Below, piece after piece: positions 1 to 6,263 of a stretch of 6,263 nt of DNA. Under the pieces are notes generated by a model. That model was not told where the DNA came from, did no database searches, and was given only the letters and a program-made list of their open reading frames with translations. The DNA is from Flavobacteriaceae bacterium TMED179 (lineage in GTDB: Bacteria > Bacteroidota > Bacteroidia > Flavobacteriales > Flavobacteriaceae). How positions within the stretch are numbered: position 1 is the first letter of the stretch; each line of letters starts with the position of its first letter. A program made the position numbers and the translations under genes. The DNA lies in contig NHIC01000006.1 in NCBI GenBank assembly GCA_002169865.1, positions 22,687 to 28,949 on the forward strand, read 5' to 3'.

Positions 1-1404
1 ATATATAAAATTAATTATAGTAATAAGCTAAAACATATTGCAGATCGAAGCTTGCGCCCAAAAACAGGTTTTGGGGAAACCATAAGTTCAATACTTTGGG
101 CAATTGTAGCTGCAACAATTGTTCACAATTATCTTATTCAACCCTATATTATCCCAACAGGATCTTTAGAAAAATCTTTATTAATTGGAGACTTTCTTTT
201 TGTAAGTAAATTTCATTATGGTGCAAGGGCTCCAATGACGGCTATTTCTGCGCCCATGGTTCATGACACTTTGCCTATTTTAAAAATAAGATCATATTTT
301 AAATATCCTCAGTATCCATATTTGAGATTACCTAAACTTCAAAAAATAACTCGTAATGATATAGTTGTGTTTAGTTGGCCTGCTGATACGGTTCGTCAAT
401 TTTTTGTTCGTGAAAAACGCGTAGATAAACCAATAGATAAAAAATCTAACTATGTTAAACGTTGTGTAGGTATTCCTGGAGATACATTAGAAATAATTGA
501 TGGATTTGTTTATACCAATGGAATAAAAAATATTCTTCCTAAAAGAGCTCAAGTTCAATACACCTTTCATGCTTATTCAAAGAAGGGTATATCATCTCGA
601 AAATTACTTTCTGTGGGATTTGAAAACTTTAACCGTACATATAAAATTGAAAATATCACTGAAAATTCTTACCAAAAAATTGTTCCATATATTATTGGAA
701 GAAAAGGAAATTCAGTTGAAAATTTTAAGGTTGTAACTTCATCAAAAGGACTACCTACAGATGTAATTCGTAAGGCTGGACTTAGAGTTAGTGAAATTTT
801 AGAGCTCAAAAAAGAAATGACTTTAACACTTGAAGAATCTTCTATGTTAAGAAAAATTTCAGGTATAGATAGTGTCATCCAATCCATTAATAAAAACAAA
901 ATTTCAAATGAAACATTCTTTCCAAATAGGATAACTTTTAATTGGAATGAAGATAACTTTGGACCCTTATTAATTCCTAAAAAAGGAATGACTGTAAAAT
1001 TGCATAGAAAAAATTTTCCTCTCTATAAGAAAATTATTGGAGAATACGAAGGAAATAAAATTGAAATCAACTCTTCGGAAATCCTAATAAATGGTGCTAA
1101 TTTAGAAGAATATACTTTTAAAAAAGACTATTATTGGATGATGGGAGATAATCGTCATAAATCAGAGGATAGCAGGTTTTGGGGGTTTGTTCCAGACGAT
1201 CATATTGTTGGAAAACCTGTTTTTATTTGGTTAAGCATCAAGGGAATAAATGATGGAATAAAAAATTGGAAAATTAGATGGGATCGAGTATTTACAACTG
1301 TAGATGGACCTGGTCAAAGACATTCATACTTCCCCTACTTCGCTAGCTTAATAATTTTGTGGCAAGGATTTGCATTTTATCGCAAAAGAAAAAATAAAAA
1401 ATGA
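1..1404 (+). CDS. lepB: Signal peptidase I (S26 family), 5'-partial
   Basis: Predicted inner-membrane serine protease that cleaves signal peptides from exported proteins. The frame is open to the first base (17 codons before a TTG at 52), and those codons resemble the family, so the true start lies left of the window and the TTG is probably an internal Leu. Counting from codon 52: a membrane helix spans about 11-34. The catalytic Ser is Ser38 in IPTGSLEKSLLIGD (codon 163-165), and the general-base Lys is Lys136 in YVKRCVGIPGD (457-459). The conserved GDNRHKSEDSRFWGFVP box is at 365-381. A second hydrophobic segment near the C terminus (about 427-442) is followed by a basic tail. The Lys-to-GDN spacing of about 230 residues is much longer than in E. 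coli LepB, in keeping with the large Bacteroidota enzymes. The residue after the catalytic Ser is Leu rather than the usual Met. The stop overlaps the next gene by 4 bp. Family assignment is very secure. Confidence 0.95.
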   Translation: MYKINYSNKLKHIADRSLRPKTGFGETISSILWAIVAATIVHNYLIQPYIIPTGSLEKSLLIGDFLFVSKFHYGARAPMTAISAPMVHDTLPILKIRSYFKYPQYPYLRLPKLQKITRNDIVVFSWPADTVRQFFVREKRVDKPIDKKSNYVKRCVGIPGDTLEIIDGFVYTNGIKNILPKRAQVQYTFHAYSKKGISSRKLLSVGFENFNRTYKIENITENSYQKIVPYIIGRKGNSVENFKVVTSSKGLPTDVIRKAGLRVSEILELKKEMTLTLEESSMLRKISGIDSVIQSINKNKISNETFFPNRITFNWNEDNFGPLLIPKKGMTVKLHRKNFPLYKKIIGEYEGNKIEINSSEILINGANLEEYTFKKDYYWMMGDNRHKSEDSRFWGFVPDDHIVGKPVFIWLSIKGINDGIKNWKIRWDRVFTTVDGPGQRHSYFPYFASLIILWQGFAFYRKRKNKK

Positions 1405-2012
1405 TTGAGGCGCTTTGTCCAGCGTATCTTCCCAATGCTGAATATTTTTCATGGCTATTAAAACAAAGTACTGTTTTTTTTACTGGCGATTCACTATATC
1501 AAAAACAGACCTTTAGAAACAGAACAATGATTTATGGAGCAAATGGAGAATTAAAATTAATTATTCCTATACGCCATAATCAAAAAAACACAAAACCCCT
1601 TGACATAGAAATACAGATTTCTTATGACATGAAATGGCAAAATCAACATTGGAAATCAATATGCTCCTCATACAGGTCCTCTCCTTTTTTTGAATTTTAT
1701 GAGGATGAAATCGCAGAATTTTACAAAGAAAAAAGAGAAAGTTTATTTATGTTTAATTTATCTTTATTAGTCAAATTAATGATGTTATTAGAGGAACCCT
1801 TTGAATACAAAATTATTTCCTTTGAAAATGACATATATAAACGTTTAGATTCACTAATTACTCCAAAAATTAAATCCCAAACTATATTTGAAACTTATAC
1901 CCAAGTATTTTCCTCAAAACATGGCTTTATCTCTAATCTTAGTATACTGGACATTCTTTTTAACCTTGGACCCAATAGCTCTAATTATTTAAAAAATATT
2001 TCTTTAAAATGA
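1401..2012 (+). CDS. WbqC-family protein
   Basis: Complete 203-residue protein of the WbqC-like family. Some members lie in O-antigen/polysaccharide loci, but the family has no firmly established reaction, so I assign none. Family-like blocks are visible: an N-terminal LCPAYLPNAEYFSWL (5-19), YQKQTFRNRTMI (33-44), GANGELKLIIPI (46-57), HWKSICSSYRSSPFFEFYED (83-102), and a C-terminal YTQVF...GFISNLSILDILFNLGP (166-191). There is no signal peptide or membrane helix, so it is probably cytoplasmic. The ATG sits in an ATGA overlap with the lepB stop, which fixes the start and suggests translational coupling; no Shine-Dalgarno sequence is seen. Placement directly after lepB appears to be habitual in flavobacteria (recalled, not checked). 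Its stop lies 2 bp from the stop of the converging operon. The family call is confident; the function is unknown. Confidence 0.88.
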   Translation: MIEALCPAYLPNAEYFSWLLKQSTVFFTGDSLYQKQTFRNRTMIYGANGELKLIIPIRHNQKNTKPLDIEIQISYDMKWQNQHWKSICSSYRSSPFFEFYEDEIAEFYKEKRESLFMFNLSLLVKLMMLLEEPFEYKIISFENDIYKRLDSLITPKIKSQTIFETYTQVFSSKHGFISNLSILDILFNLGPNSSNYLKNISLK

Positions 2013-2014
2013 AT

Positions 2015-3031
2015 CTAACGTAACTTAAGGTCAGCAGAAATAGGTACATGATCTGAAAGTTCAATATTATGAGTTCTATAATCAAGGACCTTTATATTTG
2101 GAGTTATAAAAATATAATCAATCCTCAAAGGAAAGTATGGAAACTGATATGTTGAGCCAAAACCTTTCCCTTTAGCTTTAAATGTATCTAAGCGGTTTTT
2201 TGATAGACTTTTATAACTCTGAGAAAATGCATTATTATTTAAATCTGTACAAATGATTTCAGGAAAAGAATTAGATTTAGAAATCTTATTGAATTTTAAA
2301 ACTTGACCATTTTGAGTTTCAAAAACACCTTTAATTTTTGAACGAAACTGTTTTGAATAATTTGAAGCTAGTAAGGTATCTTTTGAATTAAGTCTTAAAG
2401 ACTCAAAATGAAGATTATATAGACGTATAGTATCTTGATTCCATATTAAATCAGCCTGCATTCCGCCATTTGAAGAAGTTTCGAAAGATATAGCTTTAGA
2501 ATTTTCTAGTGGATATTTTGAAATAATACACGATCCTATATTTCCATTTTGAACATATGGTTTGAATATTTTATATGGATAATTTTTAAGCTTAGGGGCC
2601 CTATCCTGCGAGTATTCTTGGAAGCAAACCACATCAGGTTTAACTGTTTCTATGTATTCAGATATAAGTTGGGGTATTTCTTTTATATCTAACCAATTAA
2701 AACGATTAAATGCCCTCACATTATAGCTCATCACATTTAAACCTGAAGATGTATTTATCCCTTTGGCTTTGAATTGATATAATAATTGCCAAGATTCAAA
2801 ACTTATCGCATAAGTTATAAAAAAGATAAAAAATGGCCATTGAAAGCTTAAGAGCCAATAAATAGCTAAAATTAAGTTTACAATGCAAATTAGGGGCACA
2901 CTTAAGGAAAGAATCGGAATGTTTAATCCTAAACCGAAACTATCCATAGCAAATAGCTGAACTATAAGTGTTGTCAAATTAATAAATATAAGTACCTTCT
3001 CTGGAAACGATTTTTTTTTAATCCTAATCAT
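2015..3031 (-). CDS. Membrane-anchored endonuclease/exonuclease/phosphatase (EEP) family protein
   Basis: A 338-residue protein with two parts. Residues about 13-80 form roughly three hydrophobic membrane segments after a basic start (MIRIKKK). From about 97 onward is an EEP (DNase I-like, metal-dependent phosphodiesterase/phosphatase) domain. The active-site motifs are present: NVMSYNVRAFN with Asn104, PDVVCFQEY with metal-ligand Glu139, LYNLHFES with His208, CTDLNNNAFS with Asp263/Asn265 (the common GD[FM]N is TDLN here), RIDYIF with Asp305, and a closing SDHVP with Asp327/His328. The domain should therefore be catalytically competent. The substrate cannot be read from sequence: nucleic acid, phosphoinositide-like lipid head groups and sugar phosphates are all known for the superfamily. 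Which side of the membrane the domain faces is also unclear. It is the last gene of the mutL-rhomboid-rhomboid operon. Its ATG directly abuts the TAG of the upstream rhomboid, and a purine-rich AGGAAAGGA lies just before it. Confidence 0.88.
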   Translation of the reverse strand: MIRIKKKSFPEKVLIFINLTTLIVQLFAMDSFGLGLNIPILSLSVPLICIVNLILAIYWLLSFQWPFFIFFITYAISFESWQLLYQFKAKGINTSSGLNVMSYNVRAFNRFNWLDIKEIPQLISEYIETVKPDVVCFQEYSQDRAPKLKNYPYKIFKPYVQNGNIGSCIISKYPLENSKAISFETSSNGGMQADLIWNQDTIRLYNLHFESLRLNSKDTLLASNYSKQFRSKIKGVFETQNGQVLKFNKISKSNSFPEIICTDLNNNAFSQSYKSLSKNRLDTFKAKGKGFGSTYQFPYFPLRIDYIFITPNIKVLDYRTHNIELSDHVPISADLKLR

Positions 3032-3904
3032 CTAATCCTTTCCTGCTCTAAAAAGAAAATCTTTTTCTGTCTGAGTGAGGCTCTCATATCCAGAAACACT
3101 TATTTTATCTAAAATTTCATCTATGCGTTTTTGAATTTCTCCTTCATCAGATAAAGCTTTATTTAATTTTTGAGAGCTACGGTTTTTATAAACCGTTTTT
3201 AAATTCTTTTTTTTCTTAAATGAATTTACAATCCTGTCAATTAAACTTCCAAAAGGTTCTCCAATATCAAAACCTCTTTCCAGTCTTCGAGCATAGAAAA
3301 ATCCCAGAATAGACCCACCTAAATGTGCGAGATGGCCACCAGCATTCCCGTATGGAATCTGAACTACATCAAATAAAACAAAAACTATTCCAAGATAGCG
3401 GAGCTTAATATTAAATATAATAAGTCTAACCTCCGTGTCTGGAGAATAAGTCGACATAAAAATAAATACGGCCATTACCCCTGCAGAAGCACCTATCATC
3501 ATTGGAGAAGTATTTTCAAATACAGGGAAAAAAGTATAACTTAAAATAAAAATAATTCCGCCTGTGATAACTCCCAAAAAATATACATTAAAGAAAGTTT
3601 TTGAAGCAAATAGGTTTAAAAATAATCGAGAAGCAAAAAACAACAAATACATATTCCAAAATAGATGAAAAAAACCAGTGTGTAAAAAACTGTAGGTTAA
3701 AATAGACCACGGTTTATAAATTAAGTCATTCCAGGATGCTGATAATTCAAACCAGCCAAAAAAAGGGGTTGAGGGAATGTTAAATAAAAAAAAGAATGTT
3801 TTAATAAATAATGGAGCTATAAAGCAAACTACATTAATCAAAATTAACTTTTCAGCACTATTTAGTTGTTGGATACGATAATATATTTGATCTTTAAAAG
3901 TCAT
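3032..3904 (-). CDS. Rhomboid family intramembrane serine protease A, with C-terminal tail domain
   Basis: Predicted polytopic inner-membrane protease that cuts transmembrane substrates. Numbering starts at an ATG at 3911-3913, which gives 293 residues. I prefer the ATG at 3902-3904 (Met4) because it forms an ATGA overlap with the upstream rhomboid stop and a GGGA lies a few bases before it; the longer start would overlap by 13 bp. Six membrane segments are expected. Key residues are all present: His83/Asn87 in HLFWN (oxyanion site, TM2), the catalytic Ser143 in GASAG (TM4), and the catalytic His197 in HLAHLGGSILGFF (TM6). After TM6 comes a basic linker (about 210-245) and a conserved-looking tail (about 258-290) with IDEILDKIS..GYESLTQTEKDFLFRA. 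This resembles the C-terminal domain (DUF6576-like, from memory) that follows rhomboids in Bacteroidota. The substrate is unknown. It sits between another rhomboid gene and the EEP gene in a tightly coupled operon. Confidence 0.92.
   Translation of the reverse strand: MTFKDQIYYRIQQLNSAEKLILINVVCFIAPLFIKTFFFLFNIPSTPFFGWFELSASWNDLIYKPWSILTYSFLHTGFFHLFWNMYLLFFASRLFLNLFASKTFFNVYFLGVITGGIIFILSYTFFPVFENTSPMMIGASAGVMAVFIFMSTYSPDTEVRLIIFNIKLRYLGIVFVLFDVVQIPYGNAGGHLAHLGGSILGFFYARRLERGFDIGEPFGSLIDRIVNSFKKKKNLKTVYKNRSSQKLNKALSDEGEIQKRIDEILDKISVSGYESLTQTEKDFLFRAGKD
3036..3044 (-). promoter_or_regulatory. Possible ribosome binding site for the EEP gene
   Basis: On the minus strand, AGGAAAGGA ends 4 bases before the ATG at 3031. 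It lies inside the last codons of rhomboid A (Ala-Gly-Lys-Asp-stop). The other gene starts here lack such a purine-rich site. Because Bacteroidota rely little on Shine-Dalgarno pairing, it may be a chance result of the coding sequence, but it would suit re-initiation at the abutting TAG-ATG junction. Confidence 0.35.
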
Positions 3905-4641
3905 AAATCCCATCGATTTTTATCAAATTGATTTTTTTTCCAGTACCACATCATAATCAAACCTGTTATAGCACCGCCAATATGGGCAAAATGTGCTATA
4001 GGCCCAATCGAATAGGATGTAAATCCAAAGAATAGATCTCCTAAAATTAATAATGGAACCAGTATTTTTGCCTTTACTGGAATAGGTGGAAAAAGAAGCA
4101 TCAACTGTGCATCAGGAAAGAGAAAAGCAAAGGCAACCAAAACACCATACAATGCGCCTGACGCTCCAACCATTACTCCATTGAATGCGGATAAGCCAGA
4201 TAGTAATTTATCTCGTCCAATAGTTTCTACTAGCTCATAAGGTAGATCGCTTGTTTGAAAAAATTTATCTATGCTTAAATTATTTAGGCCCTTAGCAAAC
4301 AAAAGATCTGTTACACCATTAATTTGATAATAATAAAGTAATAATTGCAAAGAGGCTGCTCCAAGACCAGTTGAAAGATAAAAGAAAATAAATTTATTCC
4401 TACCCCACATTTGCTCGATTGGGGTTCCAAACATGTAAAGCCCAAACATGTTAAAAAAAATATGTCCAAAATCTCCATGCATAAACATATGAGTTAAAGG
4501 TTGCCAATACTGAAATTTAGGGTTTAAAGGATAGTGAAGTGCAAATAAGTCATAAATAAAATCCCCCACAGACAGTGAAGCAATAAAAAAGATTGTATTA
4601 ATGATTAAAAGGTGCTTTACCGTCTCAGTTATGTTTCGCAT
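3901..4641 (-). CDS. Rhomboid family intramembrane serine protease B
   Basis: A 246-residue predicted inner-membrane serine protease, the first of two tandem rhomboids. Rhomboid signatures appear in order: HMFMHGDFGHIFFNMFGLY, with oxyanion-site His60 and Asn64 (TM2); GxxxE-like FGTPIEQMWG in the loop or TM region; catalytic Ser161 in VGASGALYG (TM4); and catalytic His220 in AHFAHIGGAITG (TM6). It ends in a short basic tail with no extra domain, unlike its neighbour. A polar stretch of about 45 residues (about 107-150) lies between TM3 and TM4, longer than in minimal bacterial rhomboids. The ATG overlaps the mutL stop by 1 bp (TAATG), and its TGA lies inside the start region of the next rhomboid. 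Expression therefore probably depends on translation through from mutL, since no Shine-Dalgarno sequence is seen. The two rhomboids differ clearly in sequence, so they are not a recent duplication. Substrates cannot be inferred. Confidence 0.93.
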   Translation of the reverse strand: MRNITETVKHLLIINTIFFIASLSVGDFIYDLFALHYPLNPKFQYWQPLTHMFMHGDFGHIFFNMFGLYMFGTPIEQMWGRNKFIFFYLSTGLGAASLQLLLYYYQINGVTDLLFAKGLNNLSIDKFFQTSDLPYELVETIGRDKLLSGLSAFNGVMVGASGALYGVLVAFAFLFPDAQLMLLFPPIPVKAKILVPLLILGDLFFGFTSYSIGPIAHFAHIGGAITGLIMMWYWKKNQFDKNRWDL

Positions 4642-6263
4642 TAGTTTAATTTTCGTTCAATTTCAGACTTTTCTAAAGTAATAAAAATAGGCTTATTAAA
4701 AGGGGATACGTTTGTTTCCTTACAACCAAAAAAATCATTTAGAAGAACTTGCTGTTCCTCTGGTGCTAAAAATTGACCTGTTTTAATGGATAAAGTCTTT
4801 GCTAGTGACTTTGCGATCTGGTCAGCTTGGCTAAAATGCTCTAAAGATCGATCTGTGTTTTTCCCAGAAAGTAAAGTTTCAATTACATCCTCTATTTTAG
4901 TTTCAGGACAATGTTCCGGACATCCTAAAATTTGCAAAGTTAGATTATTTTTCAACTCTGCTTTAAAACCTAAAGCAGCAAGAGTATCACTACTTTGTTT
5001 ATACTCTTCAATCTGTTGAGCATTTAACTTTAAATCTAAAGGGAATAGTAATTGTTGACTAAAACTTTTTTTTGCTGTAATAGAACCCAAAAAACGCTCG
5101 TATAAAACACGCTGATGAGCCCGGCCTTGGTCAATTAATAAAATACTAGTCTGTAACGGACATACAATATATTTTAAAAATAATTGAAATACACGTGTAT
5201 GTTGAGGAACATCCATTAAATCTTCCCCTTCAACATAATTTTTATCATTCTCAGATAAAAATCCAAAAAGTAAACCCTCATGTTCATCTTTTTTTGTTAA
5301 TGATAAAACCGAAGAATTTGAGAAAGGATTAAAGCTTGAATCTACTTCAATAAGAGGATTTAGAGGTCTTTTTTCTTTAAAATTATATGGCAAGTCTAAA
5401 TTTTTGTTATGTTCAAAATCTAATGTCGGCATCACTTGAAAAATACCTAAACTATGTTTTACTGCTGAACGTAAAATAGCATAAATACTTTGTTCTTCCT
5501 CAAACTTAATTTCTGTTTTAGTTGGATGTATGTTGATATCTATTGTTTTGGGATCGAGATTTAGACATAAAAAATATCCTGGATGATACCCAGGACGTAA
5601 TAAACCTTCAAATGCATCACAAATAGCATGATGTAAAAACGAACTCTTGATATAACGATTATTTACAAAAAAGAATTGTTGTCCTCTTGTCTTTTTTGAA
5701 AACTCTGGCTTCAAAACAAAACCATTCAATGTTGTTAAAGAAGTTATTTCTTGAATTGGAACAAGATGATTCTCATATTTTGATCCAAAAATAGCACTAA
5801 TTCTCTTTCTTAAATTTGAAGACGATAAATCAAAAATTTCATTTCCATTGTTAAAAAATAAAAAATTGATTTCTGGATGAGCTAAAGCAACTCTATGAAA
5901 TTCATCTATTATATGTCTGAGTTCAACATTATTTGATTTGAGAAAGTTTCTTCGTGCAGGAATATTGAAAAATAAATTTTTCACTTTGATAGATGTACCT
6001 TTAGGCTTTGTAGAAAGAGTCTCATCTTTAATTCTACTTCCCTCTATTTTTAAACAATGAGAAATTTCAGCGTCAGAAGTTCGGGTATGGGTCTCTACAT
6101 GTGCAATTGCAGCTATAGATGCCAGAGCTTCTCCCCTAAAACCCTTAGTTTTAAGTGAAAATAAATCTTCAGCTAAGTTGATCTTAGAGGTTGCATGCCT
6201 CTCAAATGCCAGACGGATATCTAGTTTGTTCATTCCTGTTCCGTCATCTGTAACCTGAATCAC
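4641..6263 (-). CDS. mutL: DNA mismatch repair protein MutL, 5'-partial
   Basis: MutL is the ATP-dependent mediator of DNA mismatch repair, linking MutS recognition to strand processing. The 540 visible residues run off the right edge. The GTG at 6261-6263 is an internal Val, and about 55-60 residues carrying the first GHKL ATPase motif (the E..DAG helix) are outside. Visible N-terminal motifs are DDGTGM (6-11), TSKI and TKGFRGEALASIAA (39-52), KGT (88-90), FFNIPARRNFLKS (98-110) and the transducer-domain INIHPTKTEIKF (243-254). A short low-complexity linker (about 280-350) leads to the C-terminal dimerisation domain. There QQLLFP (403-408) fits the sliding-clamp-binding motif. The place of the endonuclease motif DQHA(X)2E(X)4E reads DQGRAHQRVLYE (378-389), and the place of CPHGRP reads SPFNKP (520-525), so metal-binding residues look lost. 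The total length would be about 600, normal for MutL. It is the first visible gene of the minus-strand operon. Confidence 0.96.
   Translation of the reverse strand: MIQVTDDGTGMNKLDIRLAFERHATSKINLAEDLFSLKTKGFRGEALASIAAIAHVETHTRTSDAEISHCLKIEGSRIKDETLSTKPKGTSIKVKNLFFNIPARRNFLKSNNVELRHIIDEFHRVALAHPEINFLFFNNGNEIFDLSSSNLRKRISAIFGSKYENHLVPIQEITSLTTLNGFVLKPEFSKKTRGQQFFFVNNRYIKSSFLHHAICDAFEGLLRPGYHPGYFLCLNLDPKTIDINIHPTKTEIKFEEEQSIYAILRSAVKHSLGIFQVMPTLDFEHNKNLDLPYNFKEKRPLNPLIEVDSSFNPFSNSSVLSLTKKDEHEGLLFGFLSENDKNYVEGEDLMDVPQHTRVFQLFLKYIVCPLQTSILLIDQGRAHQRVLYERFLGSITAKKSFSQQLLFPLDLKLNAQQIEEYKQSSDTLAALGFKAELKNNLTLQILGCPEHCPETKIEDVIETLLSGKNTDRSLEHFSQADQIAKSLAKTLSIKTGQFLAPEEQQVLLNDFFGCKETNVSPFNKPIFITLEKSEIERKLN

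Noticed and set aside
52..54. TTG as the start codon of lepB
   Set aside because: The frame continues open to base 1 with family-like residues (HIADRS before LRPKTGFGE), and flavobacterial LepB proteins have extra N-terminal sequence, so this is more likely an internal Leu in a gene cut by the window.
669..899. 76-codon open frame on the minus strand inside lepB
   Set aside because: It lies wholly antisense to a strongly supported gene, has no recognisable motif, and is expected by chance in AT-rich coding DNA.
2013..2040. CTTAAG palindrome near the convergent stops as a terminator
   Set aside because: It is a 6-bp AT-rich palindrome with no loop and no T-run, so it cannot act as an intrinsic terminator.
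3901..3913. Longer start of rhomboid A at 3913 (13-bp overlap)
   Set aside because: Possible, but the ATG at 3902-3904 gives the classic ATGA coupling overlap and costs only three residues (Met-Gly-Phe), so the shorter form is preferred.
4786..5019. 77-codon open frame on the plus strand inside mutL
   Set aside because: It is antisense to the conserved C-terminal domain of MutL and has no family-like features.
6261..6263. GTG as the start codon of mutL
   Set aside because: It sits just before the DDGTGM ATPase motif. The essential first GHKL motif must lie upstream, so this is an internal Val and the gene is truncated by the window edge.
1..6263. A novel defence, mobile or RNA-based system
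   Set aside because: Every base except two is accounted for by six recognisable genes. No direct or inverted repeats, transposase, integrase, tRNA or structured RNA region was seen.

Overview
This is an AT-rich, densely packed chromosomal segment that looks like it comes from a member of the Bacteroidota, most likely the Flavobacteriia. The main evidence is the set and order of genes: a large LepB-type signal peptidase followed by a WbqC-family protein, converging on a membrane-anchored endonuclease/exonuclease/phosphatase protein, two adjacent rhomboid proteases and MutL. As I recall it, this neighbourhood is common in Flavobacteriia. The near absence of Shine-Dalgarno sequences and the C-terminal tail of one rhomboid agree with this. 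I cannot name a genus.

Layout. The plus strand carries lepB (signal peptidase I, entering from beyond the left edge, 1-1404) and then a WbqC-family gene (1401-2012), joined by a 4-bp ATGA overlap. The minus strand carries, in order of transcription, mutL (its 5' end lies beyond the right edge, 6263-4641), rhomboid protease B (4641-3901), rhomboid protease A (3904-3032) and an EEP-family membrane protein (3031-2015). The minus-strand genes overlap by 1 bp (TAATG) and 4 bp (ATGA), or abut exactly (TAG-ATG). They are therefore probably one translationally coupled operon. The two operons converge with only 2 bp between stop codons (2013-2014), and I see no terminator hairpin there. No stretch without a gene exceeds a few bases.

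Function. Three products belong to the envelope: LepB removes signal peptides, and the two rhomboids are predicted intramembrane serine proteases with complete catalytic residues. The EEP protein has three predicted membrane segments ahead of a hydrolase domain with its metal site intact. WbqC has no firmly established activity. MutL is the DNA mismatch-repair mediator. Its ATPase and clamp-binding motifs are visible, but its C-terminal endonuclease motifs are degenerate, which is the most interesting molecular point here.

No mobile element, CRISPR array, RNA gene or clear repeat was seen. I found no convincing previously undescribed system. The window reads as ordinary core genome, with a few points worth checking.
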